Source: Tanypteryx hageni (lineage: Eukaryota > Arthropoda > Insecta > Odonata > Petaluridae). Taken from it: 64,000 bases of DNA. Below, in pieces: positions 47,221 through 60,600 of this stretch. The stretch lies in contig CM054113.1 in the NCBI GenBank assembly GCA_028673005.1, positions 210,605,504-210,669,503 on the forward strand. The letters run 5' to 3'. The notes under the pieces are model-generated. The model saw only the letters and a program-made list of their open reading frames with translations, searched no databases and was not told where the DNA came from. Position 1 is the stretch's first letter. Every line of letters starts with the position of its first letter. The position numbers were made by a program, and so were the translations under genes.

Positions 47221-47885
47221 CTGCATATAAGCTGCTGCATTTTGTAAACATAAAATTTGGAAAAAGTTCATATTATATTAATGAAGTTTCTAATAATGTT
47301 ATTATGTATGACGATGATGTTTTATTTACTAATCCCATCGACAAAACACTAGATGACGGAAGCAGAGAGGTTTAGCAGGTGATGTCCGAGTGGTGTAAGG
47401 GCAATAGACTCACCTTAAATGTTAGGACTGTTCCTTCAATTTATGTTTATAATGCTGTGCTGTATTTGAGGCAAAGTATGCCTAACTATGAGAAAAATAG
47501 CAATTTCTATGATTATAACACAAGAAGAATTAATGATCTTCATATTAAACAACAAAACTTAAAAATTTGCTCCCAAGGAACCAAAAGCAAGATGTAATAA
47601 ATTTTATAATGCTCTGCCTGTTACAATCAAACAATTAAACACATTTCAATCATTCAAGAAACATATTCACGAGTTCATAGTGACTAAATGTGTGTGTGCA
47701 TTTTTGGCTAATCAACCTCTTGAATTATTATAGCTAGTGACTAAATGTCTTTATAATGTTAATGATTTAATGTCTGTTATTTGAGATACTTTTGTATTCT
47801 TCTCTTCTTTTTAAGATCTTTTGACATGTCTCATGCATTATTTGTGTCTTTCTGAATAAATAAACTTGTTATTATTATTATTATG
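47221..47885 (+). mobile_element. 5'-truncated LINE with internal deletion
   Basis: A reverse-transcriptase motif of the YADD type appears as MYDDDVLFTNPI (about 47308-47343). After a stop, MSEWCKGNRLTLNV follows, as expected downstream of that motif. The frame then jumps directly to the extreme C-terminus (RTVPSIYVYNAVLY, then FYNALPVTIKQLN). That shows a deletion of several hundred residues. The 3' end is a (TTA)n tail at 47868-47883, the microsatellite end seen in some Jockey/CR1-type LINEs. Non-functional. Confidence 0.8.
47691..47734 (-). mobile_element. SINE 3' fragment inside the LINE
   Basis: Forty-four bases equal to the common end of the SINE at 1176-1490 (ggctaatcaacctcttgaat). 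It is flanked by a perfect 13-bp duplication TAGTGACTAAATG (47678-47690 and 47735-47747). It is a severely 5'-truncated but genuine insertion. Confidence 0.9.
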
Positions 47886-49630
47886 CAAGTAAATAGGGTA
47901 TCACTTTCCTTATTTATTATCATATAACTCCATAGTATCACTATATTAACATGTTTTAATAATATTTGACATTGTTTTATTCATGTGGCACTTGACCACA
48001 GTGTGTTGGACAATTTAAAACTCTTTGAGTAAAAGTTCGGCTGTCTTAGCCATAGTAAAGCCAATTCATTAACTCTCTTCAAGTGGGTACACAAGTTTAT
48101 GATAAAAAATATTAACTACAAACAACAACAACTTTTATCCATACTTTATTGATTCCATTAAAATAATACCAGTAAATAATGTATTATCAATTCCTAATTC
48201 TATAAATTAGTATTCAAATGATTACATACATAAATGACAAATTTCATAATTTCCTGAAGCTATATGATACAATATTGCTAAAATGAAAAACTTGGTAATT
48301 GTCTAGAAAATAAGTACAAAAATAATTATTTATATTAACCAGATTATAAGCAAAATTACATACAAGTTAATAGAATATGCAAAGTACTACCCTTTATGGA
48401 ATATTTAGAATTCAACAGCCTGACATTTAGTCAACAATAAATACTTGGCTCCACAATTTTTTCCCGCTACAGTGATACTTCATACATGGTTTTTATATAT
48501 CACGTACCTTAATTGGCATATAAACATTTTGTCTTGATTTTTTTCAGTAAATCAATAAGGTGTCCTACTATTACTTTTTTAAATATTCATGTTCACATCC
48601 ATACATGATGTACAGAACCTGGAAAAAAATTCACATTTAAAAATAATAAGCCAATTATACCACTTACAAAAATAAGATGCACAGGTCAAATAAAAAATAT
48701 TTCATTCGATTTGGTATGTCTTTTCTACTATTTTTTAATACCGTAATTTCAAAAATCTATTATGAACTTTTTTACAATTTTTTGTACCTGTAAAGATATA
48801 GGATCATGTTACAATAATTCTGAACATGTTACAGCTGTTAAAGTACATTACAGCAGTACTGTCAGGGATTTGTTCAAACATTTTTGTTGCTCATCTTTCC
48901 TTCCATAACTCTGACACTGGGCCGCCTGTCAGCAATATTACATTGCAAGACACATCTTGTTCTTTATATTTTTCTTAATCACTTTAATAAACTCACTCCT
49001 TTACATATTGTTTACTTAAGGTATTTTCATTATTTCAAACATTTTATATTATCTCAAGTAAAACAGCAATCCGCCACTCACTTTTATATAAGAATTTAAA
49101 AAATATGACTATGCATTTTTTTAAATTTTCAAGACCTTTCCAGGTTATATTTTTAAAATTCAAAATAGTAAATTGCTTTGTGATAAATTTCACTTAGTTT
49201 CTACGAAAACTTCACTAAAGTTTACCCTTAATAATGGCCTAGTTTTTAATTGTACATACTCTCGATTACGAATTATAAGGTATAAATACAACATAAGATT
49301 TTGTATTACTATGCTGTAATGTACAATAATATAACTTATGAAGAATGGAATTAGCTATGGGCAGTATGATAGCTGAAATCATTATTGCTGCCTGTTCAAT
49401 TTTGAAGCTATATATTTCTTAAAGTGTATTTAGAGAATGAAATTGACAACATGGTAGCGGATGCAACTAACAGTATCAATCATCTCAATTAATTGTTATT
49501 GTTTTCACAATTAACCTTAATATGTTTTTCTGTTGTAACACTTTTGCAGCATAATTTAAGAGCAAATTAACTATCGATATTTATCATGCTAGCATAATAT
49601 TATATTATCTATACCTGTAATAGCCTTTGT
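47886..49630. other. Intergenic/3' flank of MsrB
   Basis: AT-rich with no recognised gene. The MsrB 3' UTR must lie at its right end, but I could not choose a poly(A) site. Confidence 0.3.
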
Positions 49631-49735
49631 CTATCCTTTTCTAGGAATAAACTTCAATGCAACACTATTGATGCAATAACGAAGACCAGTTGGTTTTGGT
49701 CCATCATCAAAAACATGTCCCAAGTGAGCATCACA
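49631..49735 (-). CDS. MsrB: MsrB last exon (catalytic Cys, stop)
   Basis: Acceptor ttttctag; 34 residues then TAG at 49633-49631. It starts [15 protein letters not shown] and contains RYCINS with an ordinary cysteine codon (TGC), so it is not a selenoprotein form. Confidence 0.92.
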   Translation of the reverse strand, partial: CDAHLGHVFDDGPKPTGLRYCINSVALKFIPRKG

Positions 49736-52700
49736 CTAGAAAAAACAGATAGTAATGGCAAAGACTTAGATTAGAAAGGGTAATCTTAAAAATAATGTAT
49801 TAACTCACACAAAGACAACATTTTTTTCCAAATTTTGTTTCCAGAATGAGGATGTGGCTTAAATGGAAGGAAAATAAAAAAATGTAATATAATCATTAAA
49901 ATTCACCACGGCTTCCCTAAATTACTCACATTGTTCATTAAGTGATAAGTGAAACATAAAAACATCACATTAACATTGCAAAAAATAAAAAAGGAAGTTT
50001 TTCCCTAAGGACCCATGACAAGAATGCAATACTCTTTCAGTTTGGTCTCATACATGGATAATTCTATTGGGTGAGATATTTTGGTGGTGTTGCCTTTGGT
50101 TTGGAAGTTGTTTTGATTTCTCTACACTTTTCATTTGGGTAATACACTATGTATCCCATGATTACTGAGAGTTGGTTTCTTTCTGCTGTCTTATCTATTC
50201 TATTGGGTGAGATATTTAGGTGGTATTGCCTTTGGTTTGGAAGTTGTTTTGATTTCTCGTAGTTTTTCATTTGGGTAAAAAACTATGTATTCCGTGATTT
50301 CTGAGAGTTGGTTTCTTTCGGCTGTCTTATCTTTTGTAACCCGTGAAATGAATACCTATATGCTGATCAGTTACAGATAATTCACCAAAATACTTTATTT
50401 TAATAATAACAATATTTATAAATATTTATGTACAGTTAATGGTATTTATTAAGGTACGTTCACACTATATACCTACATGTATATGACAAATCCAAATACA
50501 AGTATGAGACTTGTCCTAGATTCGTATATGATTTAATATATACAAATCTAATACAAGTATAAATTATTTAAGCGTTCACATTTGGTTAGACAAGTCAGTA
50601 TATAATATGTCTTCAAACAAGGAATATCGGTTCATTTGTGCAGCTGCAAATTATGTAATTAACAACAAATTAGCAAAAAAGAAGAGACGCCAATGGTGGA
50701 TAAAAAAATTTTTGTGCAAAAGAAGTAACCATGGTGTTAAAAATCAAAGACACTATTTTAAGTTACACATGAACTCAACAGTACTGCACGTAAACAATGA
50801 AGAGTGACAATGACAGATGATTTAGATCCTACAGCGCATGCATAAGTTGGTGAATAAATATAAGTTTCTCATTGAGTGCAGAAGCTTCAGATTTGTATAA
50901 CACTTGTCTCATACAGTATAGAACATGAAGAAATCTTAGACTTGTCTTCTACAAATCCTATACTTTTCTAGATTTCTATTTATACATGCATAAGATATGT
51001 ATTTATCATACATGTATATAGTGTGAATGCACCTTTATTGATATTGAGAATTTTTAGACCTAAATGCAATTTTTGAGTAGTGCCTTATATTATGGAAATT
51101 TTTCTCCTAGATTGTCTCAAAAGGCAAGGGTGCAGCTTATATGCAGGAGCAGTTTATATGCGAGTAACTATGGTATTTAGGTATGTTGCAAATTATAACA
51201 CTGTAAATGGAATGATTGCAAAGCGATGAAAATAACATACAAACTGTTTTATTGTCAGTTTAAAGATGAAAAGTCAAATTTCACATCTTGCATTAAAGGA
51301 AGACCTCACAGATATCTGAATCCAAAGATTTACAGAAACATGTAAGCATTAGATCCACAAGAATCATTCTAAATAAAATTATATGCAACATTAATAATAA
51401 GCGTTCTATAAATATTGGCCAACATTTAACCTAAGAGGATGGTTCCTTTTTCACTGGCAAATTCTTCCAATTTTCTTCAACCAAAAGCTTTTTCTTCCAA
51501 AAAACATTTCATCCAATTGTTTTTGGCCCAAATAAGTTTCGTCTGCTTTTTAGTATTCTAGTATCAGAGGGAAGGTGGGAGGAAGGGAGAGAGGACAGTT
51601 CTCAACAAATACAAGCAATATGGGTATGTATTGACTGGGAATTTCATATAGATTATAAATATGCAGGAATAATTACATAATGATAATGGAGATAAAGGGG
51701 AGGCTGGAAGAAATCCTCATCAAATATAGGCAACATGAGTGTCTATCAACTGGGAATTTTATAAAGATTAAAAATATGAAGGATTAACAACCTAAGGGAA
51801 TGGGCAAGTAGGATGAAGGAAGAGGAGGATGGAAGACTGGAGGAAATCCTCATGAAATGCAGGCAACATGGGAGGCTACTGATTGAGAATTTCATATAGT
51901 TTATAAATATTAAGGATTAGCAACTAGTGGACTAAAAAAATTGGGCAAAATGACTTGGACAAAATGTCTTTTGACAAAACATGTGAAATAATAGGATATA
52001 TTATATCAATAAAAAGTAAGTTAAGTTTGATTTTTATAGTAGATTTCATGAGTTAAGTATGCTGACACAAGGAATATTTCTATCCGCTAATCACTAAGCT
52101 TATGTATGCAATATTGAACCACAACTAACTATCTAATCAGTGTGCAGGAAAGTTGCAACTATGCTTTCCCTCTCCAACTGCCAGTGAAGTGTGATACTTT
52201 TCTACACTGGTTAAAAAGAGAGGATTAAGGCTTAAATACTCAGGCACTTATACTGAAGTAAGTAAAGAAATCACTAGCAGGATATTAACACATGCTTATA
52301 TGCTCATTCATGAAGAGTAAATTTCAAAATCTAGCAGTACGGAAATTTGTTAAAAACTGTGAAAAGATTAACCATTTTCCTGGAATGCCCATTTTTTTAT
52401 TCCCATTGCCATGATAGTGAATAAAATATCACGTTGATAAAATAGCTCTTGTTACTATTTACATATTTCCAACCAGTTGTAGTTTTCTGGACATAAGGAG
52501 ATAGAAATAAAATGAGAACAATATGCAATGCCAACAAAAACCGACACTTCCAGGATAATAATTTGAGAATTACTCTTTCTCTGTATTTGAACACAGCATA
52601 AAAGAGAATATCCTTATCTGCATTGAGTTTTGTAAATTAAAACTTCAATTCATGAAGTAAGGCAAAGCATAATTCAACTTAGCTATATTTTTAGTTCTTA

Positions 52701-54392
52701 AAAGTGCACATTTTGTATGTCTTCAGTCCATAAGCAGAAAAAATTTTTAAATGTGCTCATGCATCAATTATAAAGTTATTTGCATAATTTCTGACTGGTA
52801 ACACACAAGATTTGATTAAAAAATAACACACAAGACTTGATTAAAATATAAACACAATGGTACTTCTTTAAAGAAATAGAGAACATACCTCACCACAAAC
52901 AACTTCAGTTCTCACCATTCCATGATTTGTGTCAAGTTGTGTTTTTACAGGACTTTGGCCATCCTGCTGCTTTGTCAAGATTGGCGAATAAAATGAAGGC
53001 CAACCACAATGAGAGTCATACTTTTCTGCAGAACTATTATAGGAATATGAAGTGCATAATGTTTTGGTAAATTCAAATAACTTGTCATTAGTTACCATTT
53101 TATAAAAGAATGTAATAAAATGTAAGCAACTCTACAAACTACACAACTGATATACAACTATGAGAATTAGAATAAATATAAATTTACCTGAATAAGTCTG
53201 CCGAGCAGCAGATGCATTTATATACCCCTTCATCACAATGGTTGTGATATTTGCCGGAAAAAGGCTGTAATAATAATATTTTCTTTCTGAATCGTTATCA
53301 AACAAATATGATGTGGTCACATCATGAAAATCAAGGACTGCAACGGTTGAAGATTCTTAACCGAATGAAATGCTATATCCACAGCATACGCGACTTTAGT
53401 TCCAAGCAGGAGGTAACTATTTTCGTCTGACAGGAGCTCAGCTCAAAAATATCCACCCATACCAAGGCTCCGTTCAGAAGTATATGTATAGGCTGAGCGG
53501 TTATATATCCAAGAAGTGCTTTCTACTTTTATATTAAGTTTTGAATATGGAATTTTTTATGGTTAAAAATAATTTTTCTTCAGAATGACTTAAACTTGAA
53601 TAAATGTTCTTAGTTTATGATTGACTGAAAACCGTAGTTTTAGTAGTAAGAAAATGTTTAAATAAACTATACGCAATCCAGCAACAAAGTAACCATATTC
53701 AGCGGCAGTTCGACTATATTTATAAACCTAGAACAGCTGTTTCGTATGTGATATGCACACATAGTTTACACAGCCGTTTCATGGCAACAGGATTTAAACA
53801 CATTATTTTATTTCTCTTGAATGATAGTTTTGTTGTATAATAAATGCGAGGGTAAAAATGCGAGACTTCGTTAATAAATGAATTCCAAACTTACAAGCTC
53901 TGTTCCTTTCTCACGGGTGACATGATATTCTTCTGGAGAAAGTCTTTTACTCCACTCATCATTGCTTATGAGCTTTGGATTTTTATCTTTAGTAAAATAC
54001 TTTTTATCTTCCTGTGAATCTAATAACATGAATCATATTATTACCAAATAATATCCACTCGATCTTTTAGTTTTTAATAACAGACCAAAAATTTTTGCTC
54101 TAGCAATTCGTCGGGAATTGAATGCAAATACAACTGATATTACGGGGTAAGAGGTTTAAATACTAAATGGGTACAACTTCACTTTGAGAACATAAATACT
54201 GGATATCTCACCTGAAAAATTACGATAGCTCATAAGTTTATAGAGGAAAACGTTACTCCTTACTGTTTGTTTACTATTTTTTATAATGAGTGGTATAAAC
54301 AATCTACTAATCAGTGACATCGCCTTAAAATGTTTCCAATCAATATCAAAAGCGTTACTAATTACCAAGGTAACGGATACAAACTTTGACAA
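49631..54392 (-). CDS. MsrB: Methionine-R-sulfoxide reductase B
   Basis: Five exons: 54392-54212, 54019-53895, 53264-53188, 53033-52889 and 49735-49631, about 211 residues, all phases consistent. The enzyme reduces methionine-R-sulfoxide in proteins with thioredoxin as partner. Seen in sequence: [33 protein letters not shown], two zinc CxxC pairs (CICC and CGEC), [17 protein letters not shown], and the catalytic Cys in RYCINSVAL. The N-terminal about 60 residues are basic and hydrophobic without acidic clusters. They may be a mitochondrial targeting region, or translation may start at a later Met (MSYRNFSG near the end of exon 1). The fourth intron (about 3.2 kb) holds a Harbinger element and tandem repeats. 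The gene is head-to-head with CFAP58. Confidence 0.92.
50064..50335. repeat. Two-copy tandem repeat, 136-bp unit
   Basis: Copies 50064-50199 and 50200-50335 each start ctattgggtgagatattt and end near ctgctgtcttatct. Identity is about 90% by eye. Within an MsrB intron. Confidence 0.9.
50452..51034 (+). mobile_element. PIF/Harbinger element, short non-autonomous copy
   Basis: Duplicated TTA (50449-50451, 51035-51037) and termini AGGTACGTTCACACTATATA and, inverted, AGGTGCATTCACACTATATA. A 66-codon frame at 50607-50807 contains [12 protein letters not shown], a pattern like the start of Harbinger transposases (RRRWWV..). The rest of the transposase is absent. Confidence 0.85.
51565..51925. repeat. 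Three diverged tandem units, ~125-130 bp
   Basis: A phrase 'ggaagaaatcctcat', 'caacatg..', 'gggaattt.ata.agatta' followed by an aaatatgaaggatta-like end recurs at about 51590-51670, 51705-51795 and 51840-51925. Units are clearly related but diverged. Confidence 0.65.
52889..53033 (-). CDS. MsrB: MsrB exon 4
   Basis: The acceptor is tataatag at 53034, not the closer ctgcag, because only the first keeps frame: [18 protein letters not shown]. It ends VVCGE and donor gtatgt, with the CxxC completed by the next exon. Confidence 0.9.
53188..53264 (-). CDS. MsrB: MsrB exon 3
   Basis: Acceptor tattacag, donor gtaaat; 77 bases. [20 protein letters not shown] includes the substrate-side PFSG and the first zinc CxxC. 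Confidence 0.9.
53895..54019 (-). CDS. MsrB: MsrB exon 2
   Basis: Acceptor ttattag, chosen because the nearby ttcacag would create a stop after joining exon 1. Donor gtaagt. It encodes [11 protein letters not shown] and [16 protein letters not shown]. Confidence 0.9.
54212..54392 (-). CDS. MsrB: MsrB exon 1 (possible targeting sequence)
   Basis: The frame opens at ATG 54392 and ends at donor gtgaga, phase 1, which fits exon 2. Residues 1-60 contain [20 protein letters not shown], compatible with mitochondrial import. The exact start is uncertain because three in-frame Mets exist. Confidence 0.65.
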
Positions 54393-54606
54393 AATTTACC
54401 ACATCAAAGTTTGTAAACAAGACGATCTGACCGAACGAAAGTAATAACACTGTAACATTGAGTTGAAGCAATGGATTATTTGCAAGAGTTGCTTTATTTC
54501 CGTTTTAAAACTATTATGCTCTTGAAACATATATTTTTTGTCTGCTAATCTCACATAAATTAGTTTTATACACATCAATAACCGTGCTCAAGAAAACTCG
54601 ATCAAA
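54393..54606. promoter_or_regulatory. Shared 5' region of MsrB and CFAP58
   Basis: The two start codons face away from each other across 214 bases, so both promoters and 5' UTRs overlap here. No TATA box at a clear distance and no convincing RFX X-box, expected of many ciliary genes, was seen. Confidence 0.6.
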
Positions 54607-57600
54607 ATGTCTGATGAATCCATTGGCTCGGAGGATGAGCGGGAAAAGGTAAATATCAAAATTGTATTACTCACTAAACATAAGAATGTTCTTCCTGATA
54701 GCGGTAATTTGGTTAAACCGGGTAACGCTATTAACGAAACCAATATAATTTTAACTTATTAATGAAGGATTTTATATTTTTATAGTATTTCTAAAGGTGT
54801 TTTACTGTATGGAAATAATAATTTAGTATCATCCTTATCCTACCTTATTTAAAATAAATGTATTTACCTTTCATTGATGCAATATCTGAGTAACGATAGA
54901 ATGTTTTCTTAAAGAAAATGTAAACGTAATGGACATCTTTAGTAATCTAAATGACTATATAATTTTAAAATGTTGTTTCTAATGCCTTATTTATACCTGT
55001 GTAGGAATCCCTAGCGTCGAATTTGCAAGCTGATGATGTAAAATTATTTTACGACGTTAAAACTGAATTCGAAATACTTAGAGAAGATTACAAAAAGGTA
55101 AATATATGAGTACCTAATCACATAATGTATGATATCTTCCGTCATAATTTTAAGTAGGTACATCGGCGTTTCACTATCTGTAATTGCAATAAATTTCATT
55201 AATTTGAAAAATGAAACGCATACTTCTAATTACTAACGATAGTACCTTTATTGTATCACTTCTATGCTGTAGAATTATTTTTCTGATAATTTTGTATGAA
55301 TTTGCTATTTTACTCATATAGCATTAATTGCGATAATTAATTTAGTAAATACATAGCAGAAAAATGTCAAAATTTGTGATGTGAGGAAATTATCTGTAGC
55401 GATAATATATTTAGAAAACCTGACACATTTCTGTTTGCTCGGTCACTTATTTGTACATTTCCTATGAATTGATCTGTGAGAAAAATTATTTTGGCAAATA
55501 TAAAATCTCCTCCAAAGCACTGTGTTTCTGTATTATTTAAATTCAGTATTGCTTATGGTTCTTTGAAATTATTTCCATGTGTAATTTGGGCAATGATGAC
55601 TACGTACAATTAATTCTTTTGGTATGATTAGTGCCTGAATATACTGGATTGTAAATATCATCCACCACATTCATTGGTATTTATGGACATTTTATGACAG
55701 GTGTTAGAGGAGCTTGAAGGAAAAGATGCATTCAAAAAGTTTGTTTCACACTATGAAAATATTTACAAAAAACTTGTTGAAATGCATGACAATGAGAACA
55801 TGCTCAAAGATAACGTCATGCAACTTGAGAATAAACTGTCTGAATCAAGAAACCAACATGCTTCTCTATTGGAAGATACCCATAAAGATCAAGAAAAAAT
55901 GGACTCTCTAAAAAAGGTAAACCCTCCCTTATTTCACTTCTATACTGCAAAATGTTATTAAATGTATGAAAGTCTCTTAACTAGTATTTTCTATCACCAT
56001 ACATTGTCAATTTATTTTGTCTTGTGCTGATGTCTTATTTCATTATTTGTATGAAGTATAATAAAAATATTAACATATCTCAAAATTACAGTTTCATTTT
56101 AACCTAGCTATTAAAAAAAAGCTGGAAAAATGATTCTTCAATAATTAAGGTCAAGAGTTCTTAACCTCATCATATTCATAGATCATCTACCAGAAAAGAG
56201 TATAATTGCAGACCACTATCAGTAATATTATGTACTTGGGATCTAGTTGTATATTGTGTAAATGTATGTGTTTTCATGTGGTGAAGAAGTGGTAATCTAT
56301 GTAGGGAGATTTGCAGATGAGTCAGTCAGCCAGAAGCTAGCAAGAGAAACACATGGTTGAGCTAGAAGACAAGGGATTTATAATTGCTCAATATCTGAAC
56401 TCCAGCATTCCAGCCCAGAGAAGGAGATACCCTGGTGGATTCATAAAAAATCTATAATTGATTTTTAACTACTATCCCTTTCGGGCCACTAGTATATTTC
56501 CATCCGACTCCTCTCTAATTTTGTACTTTAGTTTTTAATAAATAATGAAGATCACCTAGAAGCTGCCTATGGATCACCAGTAGTCAGCACAATACAGATT
56601 GAGAACATCTAGTATAGAATTTAGCTTGTAATTATAACAGGATTTTATAGTAATTATTTCAAGCAGAAGCTCTTACACTGACTGACTTACACTGACTAGC
56701 TGATTCAAACAATGAAATTAAAAGCTAGAGTGGTTGTGATTAATATGAAACAGTACCAAAAGTCTAAAGGGTTTAGAAGCTAGGAACTAATGGTATACCT
56801 TGTTGCCTCGATTGCCCTGTGTATGTTCAGGTCTGCCTTCTATATATCAGAATGGTCACCTAAGAGGGTTGACCAACTACAGAAATATGAATGAAGCAGT
56901 CTACATTTTTCTTTTCTTGTCTAATCTATGTACACAAAAAAGGTTAAGAACTCATGATTCAGTAAACCTAATGAAAACAGAAAATTCATCACAAGAAAAA
57001 GATTAAAATTGAGTAGGGTGTGTTTTAAAATTAATACAGAGTTGTTTAAATTACAGGCATGATAGATTGTTTTTAAGCCTACCTTTTATAATATCATTTT
57101 ATTGTTTTCTTCTGTACATGGTAACCTAATTCAGAGAATATGTACTAATCACATTTCATTTCTTTTCAAGATGCTTAAAAACAAGTTTTTGTATTGATTT
57201 CTATATACTTGATAATTTCAATGAAAAAATTACCCAAAATTAAATTATATTGTAACATAATAACAATAAAATATTTTTCCACTTTAAACCTAAATTATTC
57301 AAAATTTTATCATTTTGCATAGCACAGTGTAATAAAAAATATGATATCTTGGAAAAAGTAATTTCTTAAAAATCTTAAAATCTCAATTAGCAGTCATCCA
57401 AACAGAGAAAGCATAAATTTATAGAATTTTTCATGTTGCAGGAGCTGAACAAAGCCCATACAACCCTTGATGCTGCTCATGTGAGAGAGCAAAACTTACA
57501 GGAAACTTTAGAAAACCTTAGGGCACAAATTGCAAAACTATCCCATGAGATTGATCTAAGAAACCAACTTGAAATGGAGGAAATAGAGGAGTTAGTTTCT

Positions 57601-60600
57601 CCAACATTAGCAATTAAAAATTCATAATTATTCTTTGCCCTTCTCCTATGCATTCAAAAAGCTGTCGCCATAAGTTTTGAATCCAGTTTGACTTTGTTAT
57701 TCTTAAAGGTTTCCAATAGAAAACATATCCATTTAAACTAAAAGGTTTATCATATCCATACATAAATTGATACATACATAACATAGCCATCCATAATTGT
57801 TGCCACTATAGTCAATTCCAGTTTAAAGTGTACTAATGTCGTATTCAATAATAAATAACATAAAAATTTTGGCCAACATATTTCTGAAGAACTATCAGGC
57901 CTACACATAGAAACCTATTTATAACAAAAATGAATACCTATGAAGTTTTTTATTATTATTTTAAGAATAAGAGATTTTCTAACATTTCAGAGGTGGTGCA
58001 GCTATCAAGAACAAAGCTATCATACAGAGAGAGAGAGATCGCTTGCAAAGAGAAAAGAATGCTCTTATTGAAGAAATCACAGAATTGAAAGCAGATCTGG
58101 AGAGCCTTAGAGATAACCATTTAGAGTCAGAGAAGAATGTAGCTGAAATGAGCCAAGAATTAAAAGTATGGCTATTTGATTAATTAATTTACATTTGAAA
58201 AGTGAGAGTTTTCGCGGGTTCGAATCCCGCCTAGGTGGGTTTTTCTCCACCTAGGGCATGGATGTTTGTAATCGTCCTTGTTGTTGTGTTAATGAGCCCC
58301 TTGTAAAAGGCCGTTTACGGCTGTTTAGAGGCCGCATGGAAATAAATAAATAAATAAAATAAATAAAAAATATGTTTACTAGGAAATGATTTATTACAAT
58401 AATTTCTGCCATATTCAGTAACTTATGTGAGCTCATATTGTTGTTTATGTGTATATGTATAGTTTTATATTTTTCTTCATTGAGAAAATATTTATTTTAA
58501 TATCTCTCTGGTCATATTTAATCAATAATGTTTCCTTGATCTTATCTTTTTGACTAAATAGTTTGGAGTAGTTTATGGTGAAATTATGGTAAATGCTTGA
58601 TCTGCACATAAAATTCATCCAGTTATTAGATGGATTCAGACTTTATTATATAACATAAGCCAGGTTTTGTTTTTACATCACTTTAATCTTTGTTTTTATG
58701 CGCAGATTAAAACAAGAAAGATTTACGATGCTTCCATCAAAATGGATGTTTTATCTTCAGATTTGAAAAACACAAAAAATGAATTGAAATCTAAAGAACA
58801 AGAGATAAAAAATTTAAAAGACAAAATTTTAACTGCTTCCCAAACTCTCGAGAAAACTGAGAAACGGGTCAGAGAAGAGCAAGTGAGTATCTGTTCTGTT
58901 GGAATGTTTTTGTTTGTGCTGAACAGAAATTTTGTGCATTATATTGAGCTTGAAAATCATAGTGATAGAAATGGTTAGTAAATATAAACATTAAATATGA
59001 ATTAATGAAAAACGTAATTAAAATTATTGATGCATGCAAGTTAAAATGGAAATGAAGAATGAACAAAGTATAATTGAAATTATGATATATTGCTAATGAA
59101 GCAATTCTAATGTATTTAAAAGGAAATAATATGGTGTTAAAAGGAACTATGATATTATTTTGCAAGAAAGAATCAAAGAAAAAGGAATTTTCCAAAAAAT
59201 ACTCTTGCTAGAATGGTCTTAAGTTATAATTTCTCATGAAAACTGTATTTCAGCAATTTTTCTTTACGAAATGTTATTTTTTTAAATTGCTTCTGCACAG
59301 TGGAAGAATGACATGAAGACGAAAGAATGTGAAAAGTTGAAGGGAGAGTGTTTATCCTTGAAAGTAGATATAGCAAGGTATCAGTCAAGGCTAGAGAGCT
59401 TAAAAGTTGAGAATGCTACTGCACTTAAGGAATATAAAGTACGTATGCAACTTCAAATGCATTTTTATTTTATGTAAATTTATGTAATGTACATTTTAAA
59501 AAGATTATTACCTTACACTTATTATCATACAGTTTCATTTATATTAACTTACAAATCGATTCTTAATTTTTCACCACTAAATCACTTCTGGGTAAAAAGG
59601 TAAAATTAAACCATCTTGGGAAATAAATATTTATTTTTGAGAATTTTCTACCTTCCAATAAATACTAAATTATTCCTTTTATTGTTTTTGAACAGTTGAA
59701 AATAGATGAAGTAGAATCTCTGACTCGAGAACTTGAAAAAACAGTAAGACAATCAGAAGTTAATGTGAAGAAGCTCCAAAATGCAGAAAATGCAAAAGGT
59801 TTGATTAACCTAGAACTTACTCAGGAGCAGGATAAAGTTATTACCCTCAGAAGAGAATTAGAAATTATGCATAAGAAAGATGAAGCTAATCTAAGATTAA
59901 CTGAAGACCTTGCAAGAGAAAAAGAAGTGCTGAAGAATAACCTAAGAAGGATTTCAGGTAATAAGACTCTCATATTCCCTTAAATCTAAATATGGCTTTA
60001 AGAATCAAGATTGTCAGATTTGTCTAGGGCAGTGGTTCTTAACCTTTTTAGCTCCCCGCACCCCTTGGTCTTTCAGAATATGCTTTCGCACCCCCGAAAA
60101 AATATCTTTGATTTACGCAAATGTTTCTTTCGAAGACATGAACATATAATCATCTCATTTATAATGACTTGCGTTTATTCAAAGGCTGTGACAAATTAAA
60201 TGACATTTCTCCAAAATGTTTTGTTGTATATTTTATTTTGTTTCTATTTAAATTAATTTTTTTTAAATCTCTAGAATAACACCTCGCACCCCTAGAAACA
60301 GTGCCTCGCACCCCATGGGGGTGCGTGCATCCCAGGTTAAGAACCACTGGTCTAGGGTAAAAGTGTTGTTATTTATTGAAACATATAATGTTGCCATTTT
60401 TGACTCCTTATATTTTCAGATTTGTTTTGATAGTCTAAAGTGGCAGGCATTTGAATAGTGTAACCGAGAGAAAAACTAATTAATTATTAAAACAATACTT
60501 TTAACTTTAGGACTGCATCACAAACAAACTGAAGAACTCAAAACTGAGAAGCATGCGAGAAGCACATTGATCAAGGATATGAATAATTTGTCAGATGATT

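Noticed and set aside
48884..49099. Hydrophobic plus-strand frame of 71 codons
   Set aside because: AT-rich chance frame without start context or neighbouring exons.
54393..54606. RFX X-box in the CFAP58/MsrB promoter (gtgctcaagaaaac, gttgctttatttcc)
   Set aside because: Neither fits the half-site consensus with correct spacing.
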